Positions 17,339 through 27,985 of a DNA stretch of 64,000 bases are shown one piece after another (the stretch's first letter is position 1; the number at the start of each line of letters is the position of its first letter). Origin of the DNA: JBHYDC01 sp051861205 (GTDB lineage Bacteria > Pseudomonadota > Alphaproteobacteria > Rhizobiales > Pleomorphomonadaceae); assembly GCA_051861205.1 (NCBI GenBank), contig JBHYDC010000005.1, forward strand, positions 124,001-188,000. Direction: 5' to 3'. Under the pieces are notes generated by a model. That model made no database searches and had not been told where the DNA came from. It was given only the letters and a program-made list of their open reading frames with translations. The translations under genes and the position numbers were made by a program.

Positions 17339-18088
17339 TCAGGGGCTTTCCTGCCACAAGGCCGGATAAAAGACAGAGAGCCAATCCCGCTTGATTTGGG
17401 CAAACGCCTCCTGACTCGGCAAGGCCGGAGCCCAGTCTGGGGGAACGAAGGCATTGATCTTCTCACCCACTTGGACGGCGAGGCGGCCCATCTCAGAGAT
17501 GACTGCTTCGAGAGTCGTCGGCTCCATGAATGGGCCGATGACAGCACCGCCGTTCTTTTGTGGCTGCATCATCAAGACCGATTTCATAGTGGGATGGCTG
17601 GCAATTTCGCAAAACAAATCGTACATCTCGGCGCGTCGTTTCAATGTGAAACCGTCTCGGGCATCGAGTGTTTCGCGCACCTTAACTGCAGAGAATTGCT
17701 TCAGGCGCGCCTTTTTGTCCGCAAAGCGCCAGCGCTCGATAAGGCTACGATTACTTGCGAAAAGGTCAAGCAGGAAGACGGTTTCCAGCACGTCGCGCAG
17801 GATCATAACGCTGTTTTGATGGTAGCCGGAAAGCGTTAGCTTGAGGCTTGCGCCGAGCGCGTTGAAGGTACGCCCTCCGAGAACCTGAGCCACTTTCAGG
17901 TCTTCATCGGCAGTGTCGAACTGGCCGAAGATGTGGGCAAGGTCCATTGCGACTTCGACAACGGCAATGTGCAGTCTCAGCCGCTCGTCGCTGGCGATTA
18001 TTTTCAGCGCTTTCTCGCGGAGTTGCTCCTCGCCGCTATGCAAGCTGTCGAGGTTTCGCGGATGTGCGTAATCGTCGGGGGCGATCAA
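17339..18088 (-). CDS. Unrecognised protein next to tRNA-Thr
   Basis: I do not recognise this protein. From TTG 18088 it would be about 249 residues, soluble and mostly helical, with segments VAMDLAHIFGQFD, the SGYHQNSVMILRDVLETVFLLDLFA helix split over residues 80-105, a Lys/Arg-rich patch, and a proline-rich C-terminal third. The frame stays open up to the tRNA, but those extra codons would overlap a plausible promoter (TTGCAC, 17 bases, TCATAA near 18105-18135), so the start is uncertain. Base composition is clearly lower in GC than its neighbours. It lies against the 3' end of tRNA-Thr, a typical landing place for acquired DNA, but no att-like duplication was found. Confidence 0.6.
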   Translation of the reverse strand: MIAPDDYAHPRNLDSLHSGEEQLREKALKIIASDERLRLHIAVVEVAMDLAHIFGQFDTADEDLKVAQVLGGRTFNALGASLKLTLSGYHQNSVMILRDVLETVFLLDLFASNRSLIERWRFADKKARLKQFSAVKVRETLDARDGFTLKRRAEMYDLFCEIASHPTMKSVLMMQPQKNGGAVIGPFMEPTTLEAVISEMGRLAVQVGEKINAFVPPDWAPALPSQEAFAQIKRDWLSVFYPALWQESP

Positions 18089-18199
18089 TCTAAATTGCTT
18101 TTTTATGATGCTAGAAAGAAGAACGGTGCAAATATGCCACGTGAGTGTTGCTGCGAACAGCAATTCTTTACGCCTACGCACAAACAAAAAAACATGAAA

Positions 18200-18274
<75 letters not shown>

Positions 18275-18504
18275 GTTCCGGGCGGCGGGAGCGGGGCTCC
18301 TTCGCGGACGGCCGCACCTCTGCCACATCTTGGGCGGGCTGGCAAGGGCGTGTTCGGGCGCAAGGCCCCGGGCCTGCCGGCGGGCCGGGCTCATGCGCCG
18401 GCTTCTTTTCCCCTGCTGCGTTGCACTTTTTCACTTGTTCCGCCGGTCGTTCCGCCGCATGGATTGCCGCCGATACGGGTCGGGTGGGCTTGAGATGGGC
18501 TGAA

Positions 18505-18714
18505 ATGGCGGACGAGGTCGCGAAATCGGAACGGGACCGGCGGCTTGCCGAGGCGCTGAAGGCCAACCTCAGGCGCCGCAAGGCGCAGGCGAAAAGCCGG
18601 CGGTCCGGCGCGCAGGATCCGCGCGCGGGGCTCGCCGCCGGCACGGACGACGCAGCCGATTCGCTTGCGCGGGACGACGACGCACCGCCCACCAAGCCAC
18701 CCGGCGGCGCGTGA
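18505..18714 (+). CDS. Small basic conserved protein upstream of murA
   Basis: A 69-residue protein starting at ATG 18505: MADEVAKSERDRRLAEALKANLRRRKAQAKSRR-split here for length, then an acidic tail. Short basic proteins with the LAEALKANL-RRKAQ pattern occur just before murA in several alphaproteobacteria; their role is unknown. A longer frame from 18421 has no ribosome site. It ends about 54 bases before the murA ATG and is probably co-transcribed with it. Confidence 0.65.
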   Translation: MADEVAKSERDRRLAEALKANLRRRKAQAKSRRSGAQDPRAGLAAGTDDAADSLARDDDAPPTKPPGGA

Positions 18715-18767
18715 ATGAAGGAACGAGGGCCCGCGCGCCGATCGCGCAGGCCCGTGGGGACGAGACC

Positions 18768-20056
<1,289 letters not shown>

Positions 20057-20057
<1 letters not shown>

Positions 20058-20500
20058 TGAGTATCCAAGTTCGCGACGCTGTCGCAGCCGACGAAGCCGC
20101 TTGGCGGCGCCTTTGGTCGGGCTATCTCACCTTCTACAACGAGCCGCTGGCCGATTCGATCACGGATCGCACCTGGGCGCGCATCATCGATCCGGCAAAC
20201 CCGCTCTTCGCGCGCGTCGCGGTTCGGGATGGCGCGATCGTGGGCTTTGCCAATTGCGTGCTCCACGAGGGAACCTGGGGCACCACGCCCGTCTGCTATC
20301 TTGAGGACCTTTACGTCGACGCAGACGTGCGCGGCGGCGGCATCGGCAGCGCGCTGCTCGACGATCTCTTGCGTCTGCGGGAAGAGCGCGGCTGGCATTA
20401 TCTCTACTGGGTCACGCACCTCAACAACCACACCGCCCGCCGCCTCTACGACCGCTATGTCCAGGCGGACAACTTCGTGCGCTACCGGATCGGCGTGTAG
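20057..20500 (+). CDS. GNAT-family N-acetyltransferase
   Basis: A 147-residue acetyl-CoA-dependent acetyltransferase. The GNAT core is visible: VRDGAIVGFANCVLH, then YLEDLYVDADVRGGGIGSALLDDL with the acetyl-CoA loop R-G-G-G-I-G (about residues 93-98), and YWVTHLNNHTARRLYDRY near the C-terminus. The substrate is not evident; similarity in style is to small-molecule or amino-acid acetyltransferases. It begins inside the murA stop codon, so it is translationally coupled to murA. Its presence between murA and the DUF2948 gene is an extra compared with the usual neighbourhood. Confidence 0.88.
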
Positions 20501-20617
20501 GGCGCGCCTATCCGTTCCACGGTGGCCGGTTACCGCAATCTCGGCCGGGTGCGTGGTTGCGTGCGTGCTCCGCGACGCTTATCTCCAGGTCAAGACCTCA
20601 CCCTGGAGAACCTGCCC

Positions 20618-21049
20618 ATGAACGCCCTCAAGCTCGCCGCCCTCGACGCGGAAGACCTCCAGGTCATCGCCGCCTGCGTGCAGGATGCGGTCGGCAAGGT
20701 CGGCGATGTCGAATGGTTCCCGCGCGAGAAGCGCCTCGTCGTGCAGCTCAACCGCTTCGTATGGGAAAAGGCCAACCGCGCCACCAAATCCTTCGAGCGC
20801 CGCCGTTCCATCCTGCATTTCGCGCGGGTGGAGTCCGTCCAGTCCCACAAGATCCGCCGCGAAGCCTCCGACGCCGTGCTCTCGCTCCTCACCATCCGCT
20901 TCGAGGAGACCGAAACCCCCGCCGGCATCATCTATCTGGAGTTCGCCGGCGGCGGTTCGCTGAAACTCACCGTCGAATGCATCGAAGCCGGCCTCCTCGA
21001 CACTGGCGCCGCCTGGGCCACCGATCACCTGCCCGTCCACCAGGAGTGA
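20618..21049 (+). CDS. DUF2948 family protein
   Basis: A 143-residue soluble protein of the DUF2948 family, function unknown, restricted largely to alphaproteobacteria. The start at ATG 20618 follows CTGGAGAA and gives the family's LKLAALDAEDLQVIAACVQDAV opening (residues 4-25), then WFP-EKRLVVQLNRFVWE, RR-SILHFARV, and a C-terminal ECIEA-LLD-G-AW-T. In most relatives this gene is followed directly by hisD; here the next gene is a DUF29 gene on the opposite strand and hisD is about 9 kb away. Confidence 0.88.
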   Translation: MNALKLAALDAEDLQVIAACVQDAVGKVGDVEWFPREKRLVVQLNRFVWEKANRATKSFERRRSILHFARVESVQSHKIRREASDAVLSLLTIRFEETETPAGIIYLEFAGGGSLKLTVECIEAGLLDTGAAWATDHLPVHQE

Positions 21050-21055
21050 ACCCCG

Positions 21056-21556
21056 TCAAGACTGGCGAACGGCAAGCGCCCTGATCCGCGACACCAGCGC
21101 GTTGATATCGATCGTATCGCCAAGGAAGAGATCAAGTTCGAGCGGGCAGTCCTGCGGCAGTTCGATCAAGGATTGCCCATAACTCTCTAGATCCGCCGCG
21201 GCGCTGGAACGAGCCGAGCGCCAGATGCGGCCAAGGTCGATGTTTTGACGCATCCCAGGCATGAAGCGAAACGAAAGTTTCGTATGGAAATTCAAAATCT
21301 CACTTCGCCAGTGACGCACAGGATCGGCTTCGTCCGCCACTGAAGCGATTTTCAGCAGGTGAGCCAAAACAAGTGCAAGATTGCTCGTCACGGCGTTGAG
21401 CTGCGATCGGCCCACGTCTTCGATTTCCTCGGCGATGTTTTCAAGATCGAGTTCGTTCGGTAGATCGCGGCGCGTCCGCGCAAGCCGTCGCAGGACGCTA
21501 GCCTGCTGTTGCGACCAGAGGAAGGTATCGTCTTCGTAGGAAACCGTGTTTTCCAT
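21056..21556 (-). CDS. DUF29 domain protein
   Basis: A 166-residue protein matching the DUF29 pattern: YEDDTFLWSQQQASVLRRL near the N-terminus, the acidic ELDLENIAEEIEDVGRSQ stretch (about residues 36-53), LAHLLKI, W--EI, and a C-terminal P-DCPLELDLFL segment. DUF29 proteins are widespread in cyanobacteria and proteobacteria, often in variable regions, with no known function. It converges with DUF2948 seven bases apart. Its GC content is lower than its neighbours, consistent with acquisition, and it sits at the breakpoint of the usual DUF2948-hisD pairing. Confidence 0.85.
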   Translation of the reverse strand: MENTVSYEDDTFLWSQQQASVLRRLARTRRDLPNELDLENIAEEIEDVGRSQLNAVTSNLALVLAHLLKIASVADEADPVRHWRSEILNFHTKLSFRFMPGMRQNIDLGRIWRSARSSAAADLESYGQSLIELPQDCPLELDLFLGDTIDINALVSRIRALAVRQS

Positions 21557-21640
21557 GGATCATGCCTCTTAAACTTTATCCTAGCAGGCATCCAGTCATC
21601 TTGCATCCGCCTGTTATGCGCAGCGCTCCCCTCCCGCCCT

Positions 21641-21654
21641 TTGACCTTTATCAA
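21641..21654. promoter_or_regulatory. FixK/FNR box upstream of ccoGHIS
   Basis: TTGACCTTTATCAA fits the FNR/FixK consensus with one outer mismatch. It is centred about 100 bases before the ccoG ATG, nearly the same spacing as in front of ccoN. Confidence 0.8.
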
Positions 21655-21746
21655 GGCGCCCGCCGCTCATTCCCTCCATTCTCCCCCCGGCTGGATGGGA
21701 GTGGACGGAAAAGCTCCCGCTTCGGCAGAGGAGCTTTGCGACGTTC

Positions 21747-23243
21747 ATGCGTGTCGAAACGGACGAGACAGCCATCGGCGAACCGCTTTATGCGTCCGCC
21801 AAAAAGATCTATCCCGCCGCCGTCAGCGGCCGTCTTCGCACGATCAAGTGGGCGGTGCTTCTCATTACGCTCGGCATTTACTACTTCACCCCCTTCATCC
21901 GCTGGGACCGGGGTCCGAACGCGCCGGACCAAGCCGTCTTGATCGACCTTGCGGGACGGCGGGCCTATTTCTTCTTCATCGAAATCTGGCCGCAGGAGGT
22001 CTATCACCTCACCGGCTTGCTGATTTTGGCCTCCCTCGCGCTGTTCCTGATGAACGCGGTCGCGGGCCGCATCTGGTGCGGCTATCTCTGCCCGCAAACG
22101 GTCTGGACCGACCTTTTCCTCGCCGTCGAACGCCTCATCGAGGGTGACCGCCGCGACCGTATGATCCTCGACAAGCAGGAATGGACCGGCGAGAAAATCG
22201 CCCGCAAAACCATGAAGCACGTCGCCTGGATCGGCATTGCTTGGTGGACCGGCGGCGCCTGGGTGCTCTATTTCGCCGATGCGCCCACGCTGGTGCGCGA
22301 TCTCATCACCCATCAAGCGCCGCTCGCCATCTATATCTGGATCGGCGTGCTCACCTTCACGACCTATGCGCTCGCCGGCTTCATGCGCGAGCAGGTCTGC
22401 CTCTATATGTGCCCATGGCCGCGCATCCAGGCCGCCCTTACCGACGAGTGGGCGCTTAACGTCACCTACCGCAGCGATCGCGGCGAGCCGCGCATGTCGG
22501 TCAAGTCAGCCGAAAAAGCGGCCGCTGCCGGCGCCAAGACCGGCGACTGCATCGACTGCCGCGCCTGCGTAAACGTCTGCCCCACCGGCGTCGACATCCG
22601 CGAGGGCCTCCAGCTCGGCTGCATCCAGTGCGGCCTCTGCATCGACGCCTGCGACACGATGATGGAGCGCGTTCACCGCGAGCCCGGCCTCATCGGCTAC
22701 GACACCGACATGAACATCGCTCGGCGCGAAGCCGGCAAGCCGCCGATTTACCGGATCGTGCGTCCGCGCACCGTGCTCTATGCCGCGCTGATCGCGCTGG
22801 TCGGCGGCATCATGGCCTATGTGCTCGCCACCCGCACCGTCCAGGGCGTCAACGTCCTGCACGATCGCAACCCGATCGCCGTTCTCTTGTCCGACGGCGG
22901 CGTGCGCAACGGCTATACCGTGCGCCTCCTCAACAAGCGCACGGAAGAACGTACCTTCACGCTCGCCGTCGAAGGCCTGCCGCCCGGCACCGTGATCGAC
23001 GCCGTCGGCATCGACGTCGCCGCCTCCGGCCGCCCCGTCATCGCCGTTCCGCCGGATACCACGCGCGAAGTCCGCGTCCACGTGGCCGTGCCCGGCGCAA
23101 GCGAGGCCGCCCTTGACGCCTCGACGCCGGTGACCTTCCGCATCGTCGACATCGCGACAGGCGAAAGCGCCACCGCCGCCGACTTCTTCAAGCTCGCGCC
23201 AGGCTCCGAGCACCTGGAAAAGCACCAAGACGACGACGACTGA
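21747..23243 (+). CDS. ccoG: cbb3 oxidase accessory protein CcoG/FixG (RdxA)
   Basis: A 498-residue membrane iron-sulfur protein needed for copper delivery to the cbb3 oxidase, thought to reduce copper. It has about five membrane helices, a conserved GRIWCGYLCPQTVW cysteine motif near residue 110, two ferredoxin-type clusters (CIDCRACVNVCP near 267 and GCIQCGLCIDACD near 290) and a periplasmic Ig-like C-terminal domain from about residue 375. It leads the ccoGHIS operon and has an FNR box upstream. Confidence 0.95.
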   Translation: MRVETDETAIGEPLYASAKKIYPAAVSGRLRTIKWAVLLITLGIYYFTPFIRWDRGPNAPDQAVLIDLAGRRAYFFFIEIWPQEVYHLTGLLILASLALFLMNAVAGRIWCGYLCPQTVWTDLFLAVERLIEGDRRDRMILDKQEWTGEKIARKTMKHVAWIGIAWWTGGAWVLYFADAPTLVRDLITHQAPLAIYIWIGVLTFTTYALAGFMREQVCLYMCPWPRIQAALTDEWALNVTYRSDRGEPRMSVKSAEKAAAAGAKTGDCIDCRACVNVCPTGVDIREGLQLGCIQCGLCIDACDTMMERVHREPGLIGYDTDMNIARREAGKPPIYRIVRPRTVLYAALIALVGGIMAYVLATRTVQGVNVLHDRNPIAVLLSDGGVRNGYTVRLLNKRTEERTFTLAVEGLPPGTVIDAVGIDVAASGRPVIAVPPDTTREVRVHVAVPGASEAALDASTPVTFRIVDIATGESATAADFFKLAPGSEHLEKHQDDDD

Positions 23244-23314
23244 GCCCCATTCCGGACGCCATCGGTGCGGACGGGCGCCGGCGGCATCCTTCAAGCTTCG
23301 AGGAGGACAAACCC

Positions 23315-23824
23315 ATGTCATTGCCTTTTGCGGCCCCCGCCGCCCCACGTCCGATCACGGGCCGCACGGTTCTCCTTTGGATCGTGGCCTTCTTCGTCGT
23401 GATCTTTGCCGCCAATGCCGTATTCATCTACCTCGCGGTATCCACCTTTCCCGGCCTCGAAGTCGCCTCCAGCTACAAGGCCGGGCAGGCCTATGAAAGC
23501 GACGTCGCGGCCGCCCGCGCGCAGGGCGAGCGCGGCTGGGTGGTCGAAGCTCACGCCGCCCTTGCCGCCGAAGGCGCCACAATCGACGCCACCTTCGTAG
23601 ACCGGGACGGCCGCCCGCTCTCCGGCCTCGCCGTCACCGCCACCTTCGGTCACACCGTCGATACCGCCCACGACCAATCCGTGACCTTGAGCGAGACCGC
23701 CCCCGGCACCTATTCCGGCAAAGCCTCCGGCATCGTCCCCGGCCAGTGGTCGCTGATCCTCTCGGCCGCCCAAGACGGCGAGCGGCAATTCATGAGCCGC
23801 AACCTCGTCATGCTCGCGCTGTGA
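23315..23824 (+). CDS. ccoH: cbb3 oxidase assembly protein FixH/CcoH
   Basis: A 169-residue protein with one N-terminal membrane helix (about residues 14-36) and a periplasmic domain containing the family pattern ASSYKAGQ-YE near residue 50 and TPG-Y-G-like PGTYSGKA later. FixH/CcoH is needed for assembly of cbb3 oxidase subunits. An AGGAGG site lies eight bases before the ATG. It is located between ccoG and ccoI, as usual. Confidence 0.92.
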   Translation: MSLPFAAPAAPRPITGRTVLLWIVAFFVVIFAANAVFIYLAVSTFPGLEVASSYKAGQAYESDVAAARAQGERGWVVEAHAALAAEGATIDATFVDRDGRPLSGLAVTATFGHTVDTAHDQSVTLSETAPGTYSGKASGIVPGQWSLILSAAQDGERQFMSRNLVMLAL

Positions 23825-23834
23825 TGGTCCGATC

Positions 23835-26111
23835 ATGAGCGCGATCGCAGAGTTCACTCCCGGCCTCCTAGCCCCCGAGCCGCAGTGCGACTGGTCGGCC
23901 TATACCGTCGCTGCCCCGGACGGTCGCCGCCGCCTGGAACTGGCCGTCGAGGGCATCACCTGCGCCGCCTGCATGAGCGACATCGAGCGCGGCCTCCGGC
24001 CCATTCCGGGCGTTGCCGCCGCCCGCGTCAATCTCGCCAGCCGCCGCGTCGCCGTCACCTATGATCCGGCCCGCGTCCAGCCGGATGCCGTGCTCGCGCG
24101 CATGCAGGCGATCGGCTACCCCGCCCACCCCTTCGATCCGGCAAACCGGGGCACCGGCCGTTCGGAGCAGTCGAAGCGCCTCCTCAAATGCCTCGGCGTC
24201 GCTGGTTTCGGCACCATGAACGTGATGCTCATGTCCGTCTCGGTCTGGTCGGGCAACGTCACGGACATCACGCCGGAAACGCGCGACTTCTTCCACTTCG
24301 TCTCCGCCCTCATTGCCATCCCTTGCGTCGCCTACGCCGCCCGGCCCTTCTATGAGAGCGCGCTCGGCGCCCTGAAGCGCCGCGCCGTCAATATGGACGT
24401 CCCCATCTCCATCGGCATCACGCTGGCGATGGGTCTATCCATCGTCAACACCCTCACCCACGCCCGCGAGGCCTATTTCGACAGCGCGCTGATGCTGCTG
24501 TTCTTCCTGCTCGCCGGCCGGTTTCTCGACGAAAACATGCGCCGCCGCACCGCCGTGGAGGCCGAAACGCTGGCCACGCTGCGCGCCGACAACGCCGTCC
24601 GCATCGGCGATGACGGCGCGCTTCGCCAAGTCCCCGTCTCCCGCATCCGCCCCGGCGACCACGTGCTCGTGCGCCCCGGCGAGCGCGTGCCCGTCGACGG
24701 CGCGGTCCGCAGCGGCGCCTCGGAGATCGACACCAGCCTCGTCACCGGCGAAACCCTTCCCGCCCGCGCCGCGCGCGGCGATATGGTCCACGCCGGCACC
24801 CTCAACGGCTTCGGCACCCTCACCGTCGAGGTTACCGCCGCTGCCGAGGGCACGCTCGTCGCCGAGATCGAGCGGCTGATCGGCGAGGCACAATCGGCCA
24901 AGGCCGGCACCCTGCGCCTTGCCGACCGCGCCGCCAAAGCCTACGCGCCCGTCGTCCACACCGCCGCCGCCCTCACGCTGATCGGTTGGCTGATCGCGGG
25001 CGCGACGTGGAGCGAAGCCCTCGTCATCGCCATCTCGGTCCTCATCATCACCTGCCCCTGCGCGCTGGCGCTCGCCATTCCCGCCGTCCAGGTGGTCGCG
25101 GCCGGACGCCTCTTCCGAGGCGGCATCCTCCTCAACGCCGGCGACGCGATCGAACGCCTCGCCAGCGCCGACACCATCGTCTTCGACAAAACCGGCACCC
25201 TAACCAATCCCGAGCCGCGCCTCGTCAATGCCGCCGCGATCGATCCGGTAACGCTCAGCCTCGCCGGCCGCCTCGCACTCGGCAGCCGCCACCCCCTCGC
25301 CCTTGCGCTCGCCCGCGCCGCCGGTGCGGACACCCCCGTCCATGGTCTTCGCGAGCATCCCGGCCAAGGCGTCGAGGTTGAGTTGGATGGCCGCTTGCTT
25401 CGCCTCGGCAGCCCCGATTTCTGCGGCGTCACGGAGTCCGCCCTCGCCCCCTTGCGCGCCGCCCATCCCACGGCCTCCCTAATCGCCTTCCAGGACGGCA
25501 CCGCCGAGCCCGTCGTCTTCGCCGTCGGCCAAAGCCTCAAGGCCGACGCGGCCCAAACCGTTGCCGCCCTGCGCGCGAGCGGCTACGCCCTGGAAATCCT
25601 CTCCGGCGACCGCATCGAAGCCGTCGCCGAGGCGGCCCAAGCGCTCGGCATCACGGCTTTGCGCGCCGAGGTCGACCCCACCGCCAAGATCGCCCACCTC
25701 GAAGCTCTCAAATCTGCCGGACGGCGCGTGCTGATGGTCGGCGACGGCCTCAACGACGCCCCGGCGCTTGCCGCCGCCCACGTCTCGCTCTCGCCCGTGT
25801 CCGCCGCTCATGTCGCGCAAGCCGCGTCCGACGCGGTGTTCCTCGGCACCCGCCTCGCACCCGTCGCGACCGCGCTTGAGGTCGCCCGCGCCGCCCGCGC
25901 GCTCATGGGCCAGAATCTTTGGATCGCCGTCGTCTACAACCTTATCGCCGTGCCCGTCGCCATCGCCGGCTATGTCAACCCGCTGATCGCCGCGCTCGCC
26001 ATGTCCGGCTCGTCGCTGATCGTCACGGTCAACGCCCTGCGCCTTCGCCGCGTCACCCGCGAACGGGGCGCAACCGTAAGCGCCATCCCGGCGCTCGAGT
26101 CCCAGCCATGA
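23835..26111 (+). CDS. ccoI: Copper-translocating P-type ATPase CcoI/FixI
   Basis: A 758-residue P1B-type ATPase that exports copper across the inner membrane for cbb3 oxidase maturation. Domains in order: an HMA metal-binding domain with TCAACM (residues about 44-49), membrane helices, the phosphatase-like T-V-TGE loop (SLVTGETLP), the transmembrane CPC motif (ITCPCALA), the phosphorylation site DKTGT, and GDGLNDAPAL. It lies ten bases after ccoH and its stop overlaps ccoS. Confidence 0.96.
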   Translation: MSAIAEFTPGLLAPEPQCDWSAYTVAAPDGRRRLELAVEGITCAACMSDIERGLRPIPGVAAARVNLASRRVAVTYDPARVQPDAVLARMQAIGYPAHPFDPANRGTGRSEQSKRLLKCLGVAGFGTMNVMLMSVSVWSGNVTDITPETRDFFHFVSALIAIPCVAYAARPFYESALGALKRRAVNMDVPISIGITLAMGLSIVNTLTHAREAYFDSALMLLFFLLAGRFLDENMRRRTAVEAETLATLRADNAVRIGDDGALRQVPVSRIRPGDHVLVRPGERVPVDGAVRSGASEIDTSLVTGETLPARAARGDMVHAGTLNGFGTLTVEVTAAAEGTLVAEIERLIGEAQSAKAGTLRLADRAAKAYAPVVHTAAALTLIGWLIAGATWSEALVIAISVLIITCPCALALAIPAVQVVAAGRLFRGGILLNAGDAIERLASADTIVFDKTGTLTNPEPRLVNAAAIDPVTLSLAGRLALGSRHPLALALARAAGADTPVHGLREHPGQGVEVELDGRLLRLGSPDFCGVTESALAPLRAAHPTASLIAFQDGTAEPVVFAVGQSLKADAAQTVAALRASGYALEILSGDRIEAVAEAAQALGITALRAEVDPTAKIAHLEALKSAGRRVLMVGDGLNDAPALAAAHVSLSPVSAAHVAQAASDAVFLGTRLAPVATALEVARAARALMGQNLWIAVVYNLIAVPVAIAGYVNPLIAALAMSGSSLIVTVNALRLRRVTRERGATVSAIPALESQP

Positions 26112-26257
26112 ACGTCCTCGTCTATCTCGTCCCCGTCGCCCTCTGCCTCGGCCTCCTCGGCCTTGCCGGCTTCATGTGGTCGCTCAGAAACAGCCAATAC
26201 GACGACCTCGAAGGCGCCGCTTGGCGCGCCATCCAGGATGATGACGTGAGGGATTGA
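26108..26257 (+). CDS. ccoS: cbb3 oxidase maturation protein CcoS
   Basis: A 49-residue single-pass membrane protein: a leucine/valine helix (residues 3-25), then WSLRNSQYDDLEGAAWRAI, the family signature. CcoS is required for insertion of haem b and copper B into CcoN in studied bacteria. Its ATG overlaps the ccoI stop (ATGA), so it is translationally coupled. Confidence 0.93.
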   Translation: MNVLVYLVPVALCLGLLGLAGFMWSLRNSQYDDLEGAAWRAIQDDDVRD

Positions 26258-26315
26258 CTGGGGAACCTGTGGTTCGCCTTAGGGTGGGTGTGACGCACGA
26301 GTCCACCCAAAAGCA

Positions 26316-26345
26316 AAAGGGCCCGGCATTCCTGCCAAGCCCTTT
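26316..26345 (-). terminator. Terminator hairpin between convergent ccoS and hemA
   Basis: AAAGGGC-CC-GGCA, four bases, TGCC-AA-GCCCTTT forms a stem with small symmetric bulges. On the minus strand it is followed by TTTTGCTTTT, which suits termination of hemA. It may also serve ccoGHIS from the other side. Confidence 0.65.
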
Positions 26346-26370
26346 CCCGTTCGTCGTTAAACTCAGGTCC

Positions 26371-27642
26371 TCACCCGCCCGCCGCACGGAAGATCTGGCG
26401 GCGGATCACGCTGTCTTCTTCCAGCGGCCTCGGCGTATCAAGCGGCAAACCCAGCGTCTCCCACACATCCGCCAGCGCGAGCGCGAGATGCTCGATCCGC
26501 CCGTCATCATGCATCGGCGTCGGGGTGATGCGCAGCCGTTCGGTGCCGCGCGGCACCGTGGGGTAGTTGATCGGCTGGATATAGATGCCGTGCTTTTCCA
26601 GCAAAATATCCGACGCCTGCTTGCACAGATCCGGATTTCCCACCAGCACCGGCACGATATGCGTCTCGCTCGGCATCACCGGCAGACCGGCCGCCCGCAG
26701 CACAGCTTTGGTATGGCTCGCCTGCCGCTGCTGCGCCTCGCGCTCCACGCTGCTCGCTTTCAGATGCCGGATCGAGGCGGTCGCTGCGGCGCAAAGACCG
26801 GGCGGCAAGGCGGTCGTGAAGATGAACCCCGGCGCATAGGAGCGCACCGCGTCCACCAGCGCCGACTTCCCCGCGATATATCCGCCCATCACGCCGAAAC
26901 CCTTGGCGAGCGTGCCCTCGATCACGTCGATGCGGTCCATCACGCCGTCGCGCTCGCAAATTCCCGCGCCGCGCGCGCCATACATGCCCACCGCATGCAC
27001 CTCGTCGATATAGGTGTAGGCGTTGTACTTGTCGGCAAGGTCCGCGATGCGCTCGATCGGGGCGATGTCGCCGTCCATCGAATAGACCGATTCGAACACG
27101 ATCAGCTTCGCCCGCTCGCGCCCGGCCGTTTTCAGCAGGTCTTCCAAATGGGCGAGATCATTGTGCCGCCACACCACCTTCGAAACACCCGACGACTTCA
27201 CGCCGTGGATCATCGAGGCGTGGTTCAACTGGTCGGAGAGGATCAGGCAATCCGGCAAGAGCTTGGCGATCGTCGAGATCGCGGCTTCATTCGACACATA
27301 GCCGGAGGTGAAAATCAGCGCGGCATCCTTGCCATGCAGGTCGGCGAGTTCTTGCTCAAGCTCGACCAGCGGATGGTTGGTGCCGGAAATGTTGCGGGTT
27401 CCGCCGGCGCCCGCGCCCATCGCTTCGGCGGCTTCGCACAGCGCGGAAATCACCTTGGGGTGCTGGCCCATGCCGAGATAATCGTTGGAGCACCAAACTG
27501 TAATCTCCCGCGTCTCGCCGTCCCGCCGCCATAGCGCGCTCGGAAACCGGCCTGCGATTCGTTCTAGATCGGCGAAGACCCGGTATCTCTTTTCATCCTG
27601 AAGGGCCCGAACAGCGTCTTCGAAAAAGGCGTCATAATCCAT
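26371..27642 (-). CDS. hemA: 5-aminolevulinate synthase
   Basis: A 423-residue PLP enzyme condensing glycine with succinyl-CoA to 5-aminolevulinate, the first step of haem synthesis by the C4 route used by alphaproteobacteria. Signatures: WCSNDYLGMGQHP, GAGAGGTRNISGT, SDQLNHASMI, DEVHAVGMYG and the PLP-lysine motif TLAKGFGVMGGY near residue 245. A perfect FNR/FixK box lies about 140 bases upstream, consistent with extra haem demand for cbb3 oxidase at low oxygen. It converges with ccoGHIS. Confidence 0.96.
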   Translation of the reverse strand: MDYDAFFEDAVRALQDEKRYRVFADLERIAGRFPSALWRRDGETREITVWCSNDYLGMGQHPKVISALCEAAEAMGAGAGGTRNISGTNHPLVELEQELADLHGKDAALIFTSGYVSNEAAISTIAKLLPDCLILSDQLNHASMIHGVKSSGVSKVVWRHNDLAHLEDLLKTAGRERAKLIVFESVYSMDGDIAPIERIADLADKYNAYTYIDEVHAVGMYGARGAGICERDGVMDRIDVIEGTLAKGFGVMGGYIAGKSALVDAVRSYAPGFIFTTALPPGLCAAATASIRHLKASSVEREAQQRQASHTKAVLRAAGLPVMPSETHIVPVLVGNPDLCKQASDILLEKHGIYIQPINYPTVPRGTERLRITPTPMHDDGRIEHLALALADVWETLGLPLDTPRPLEEDSVIRRQIFRAAGG

Positions 27643-27778
27643 GATCAGATCCGTTCCCTCCCGATCGCAATCCTCTTATACAGACCGGGCAGCGCTGTCG
27701 AAAGCCGTTTTGCCGCGCGTTCATCCAGATCGGGATCAACCCGCAAAGCCACCCTGCCGGGATCGACAAAGAGCGTCT

Positions 27779-27792
27779 TTGATTCCGATCAA
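27779..27792. promoter_or_regulatory. Perfect FixK/FNR box upstream of hemA
   Basis: TTGATTCCGATCAA matches the TTGAT-N4-ATCAA consensus exactly. It is centred about 143 bases before the hemA ATG. The response-regulator gene to the right starts about 200 bases away in the other direction, so hemA is the more likely target. Confidence 0.85.
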
Positions 27793-27985
27793 ATACACCC
27801 TTGCCGATTCCTGCATCGCCGATACACAATCTAAGATGCCATCGCGCGCCTTGGATGTGGCATTAAGCCCCGGTTTTCGCACCGAATTCACTCCGCTCGG
27901 CCTCTTTGGTCCCTCTGCGGTCACTGTCGAAACCCAATGATAACCTTTCCGCACAAATATGAGTGTAATTGCGAGGAGTTTGGCG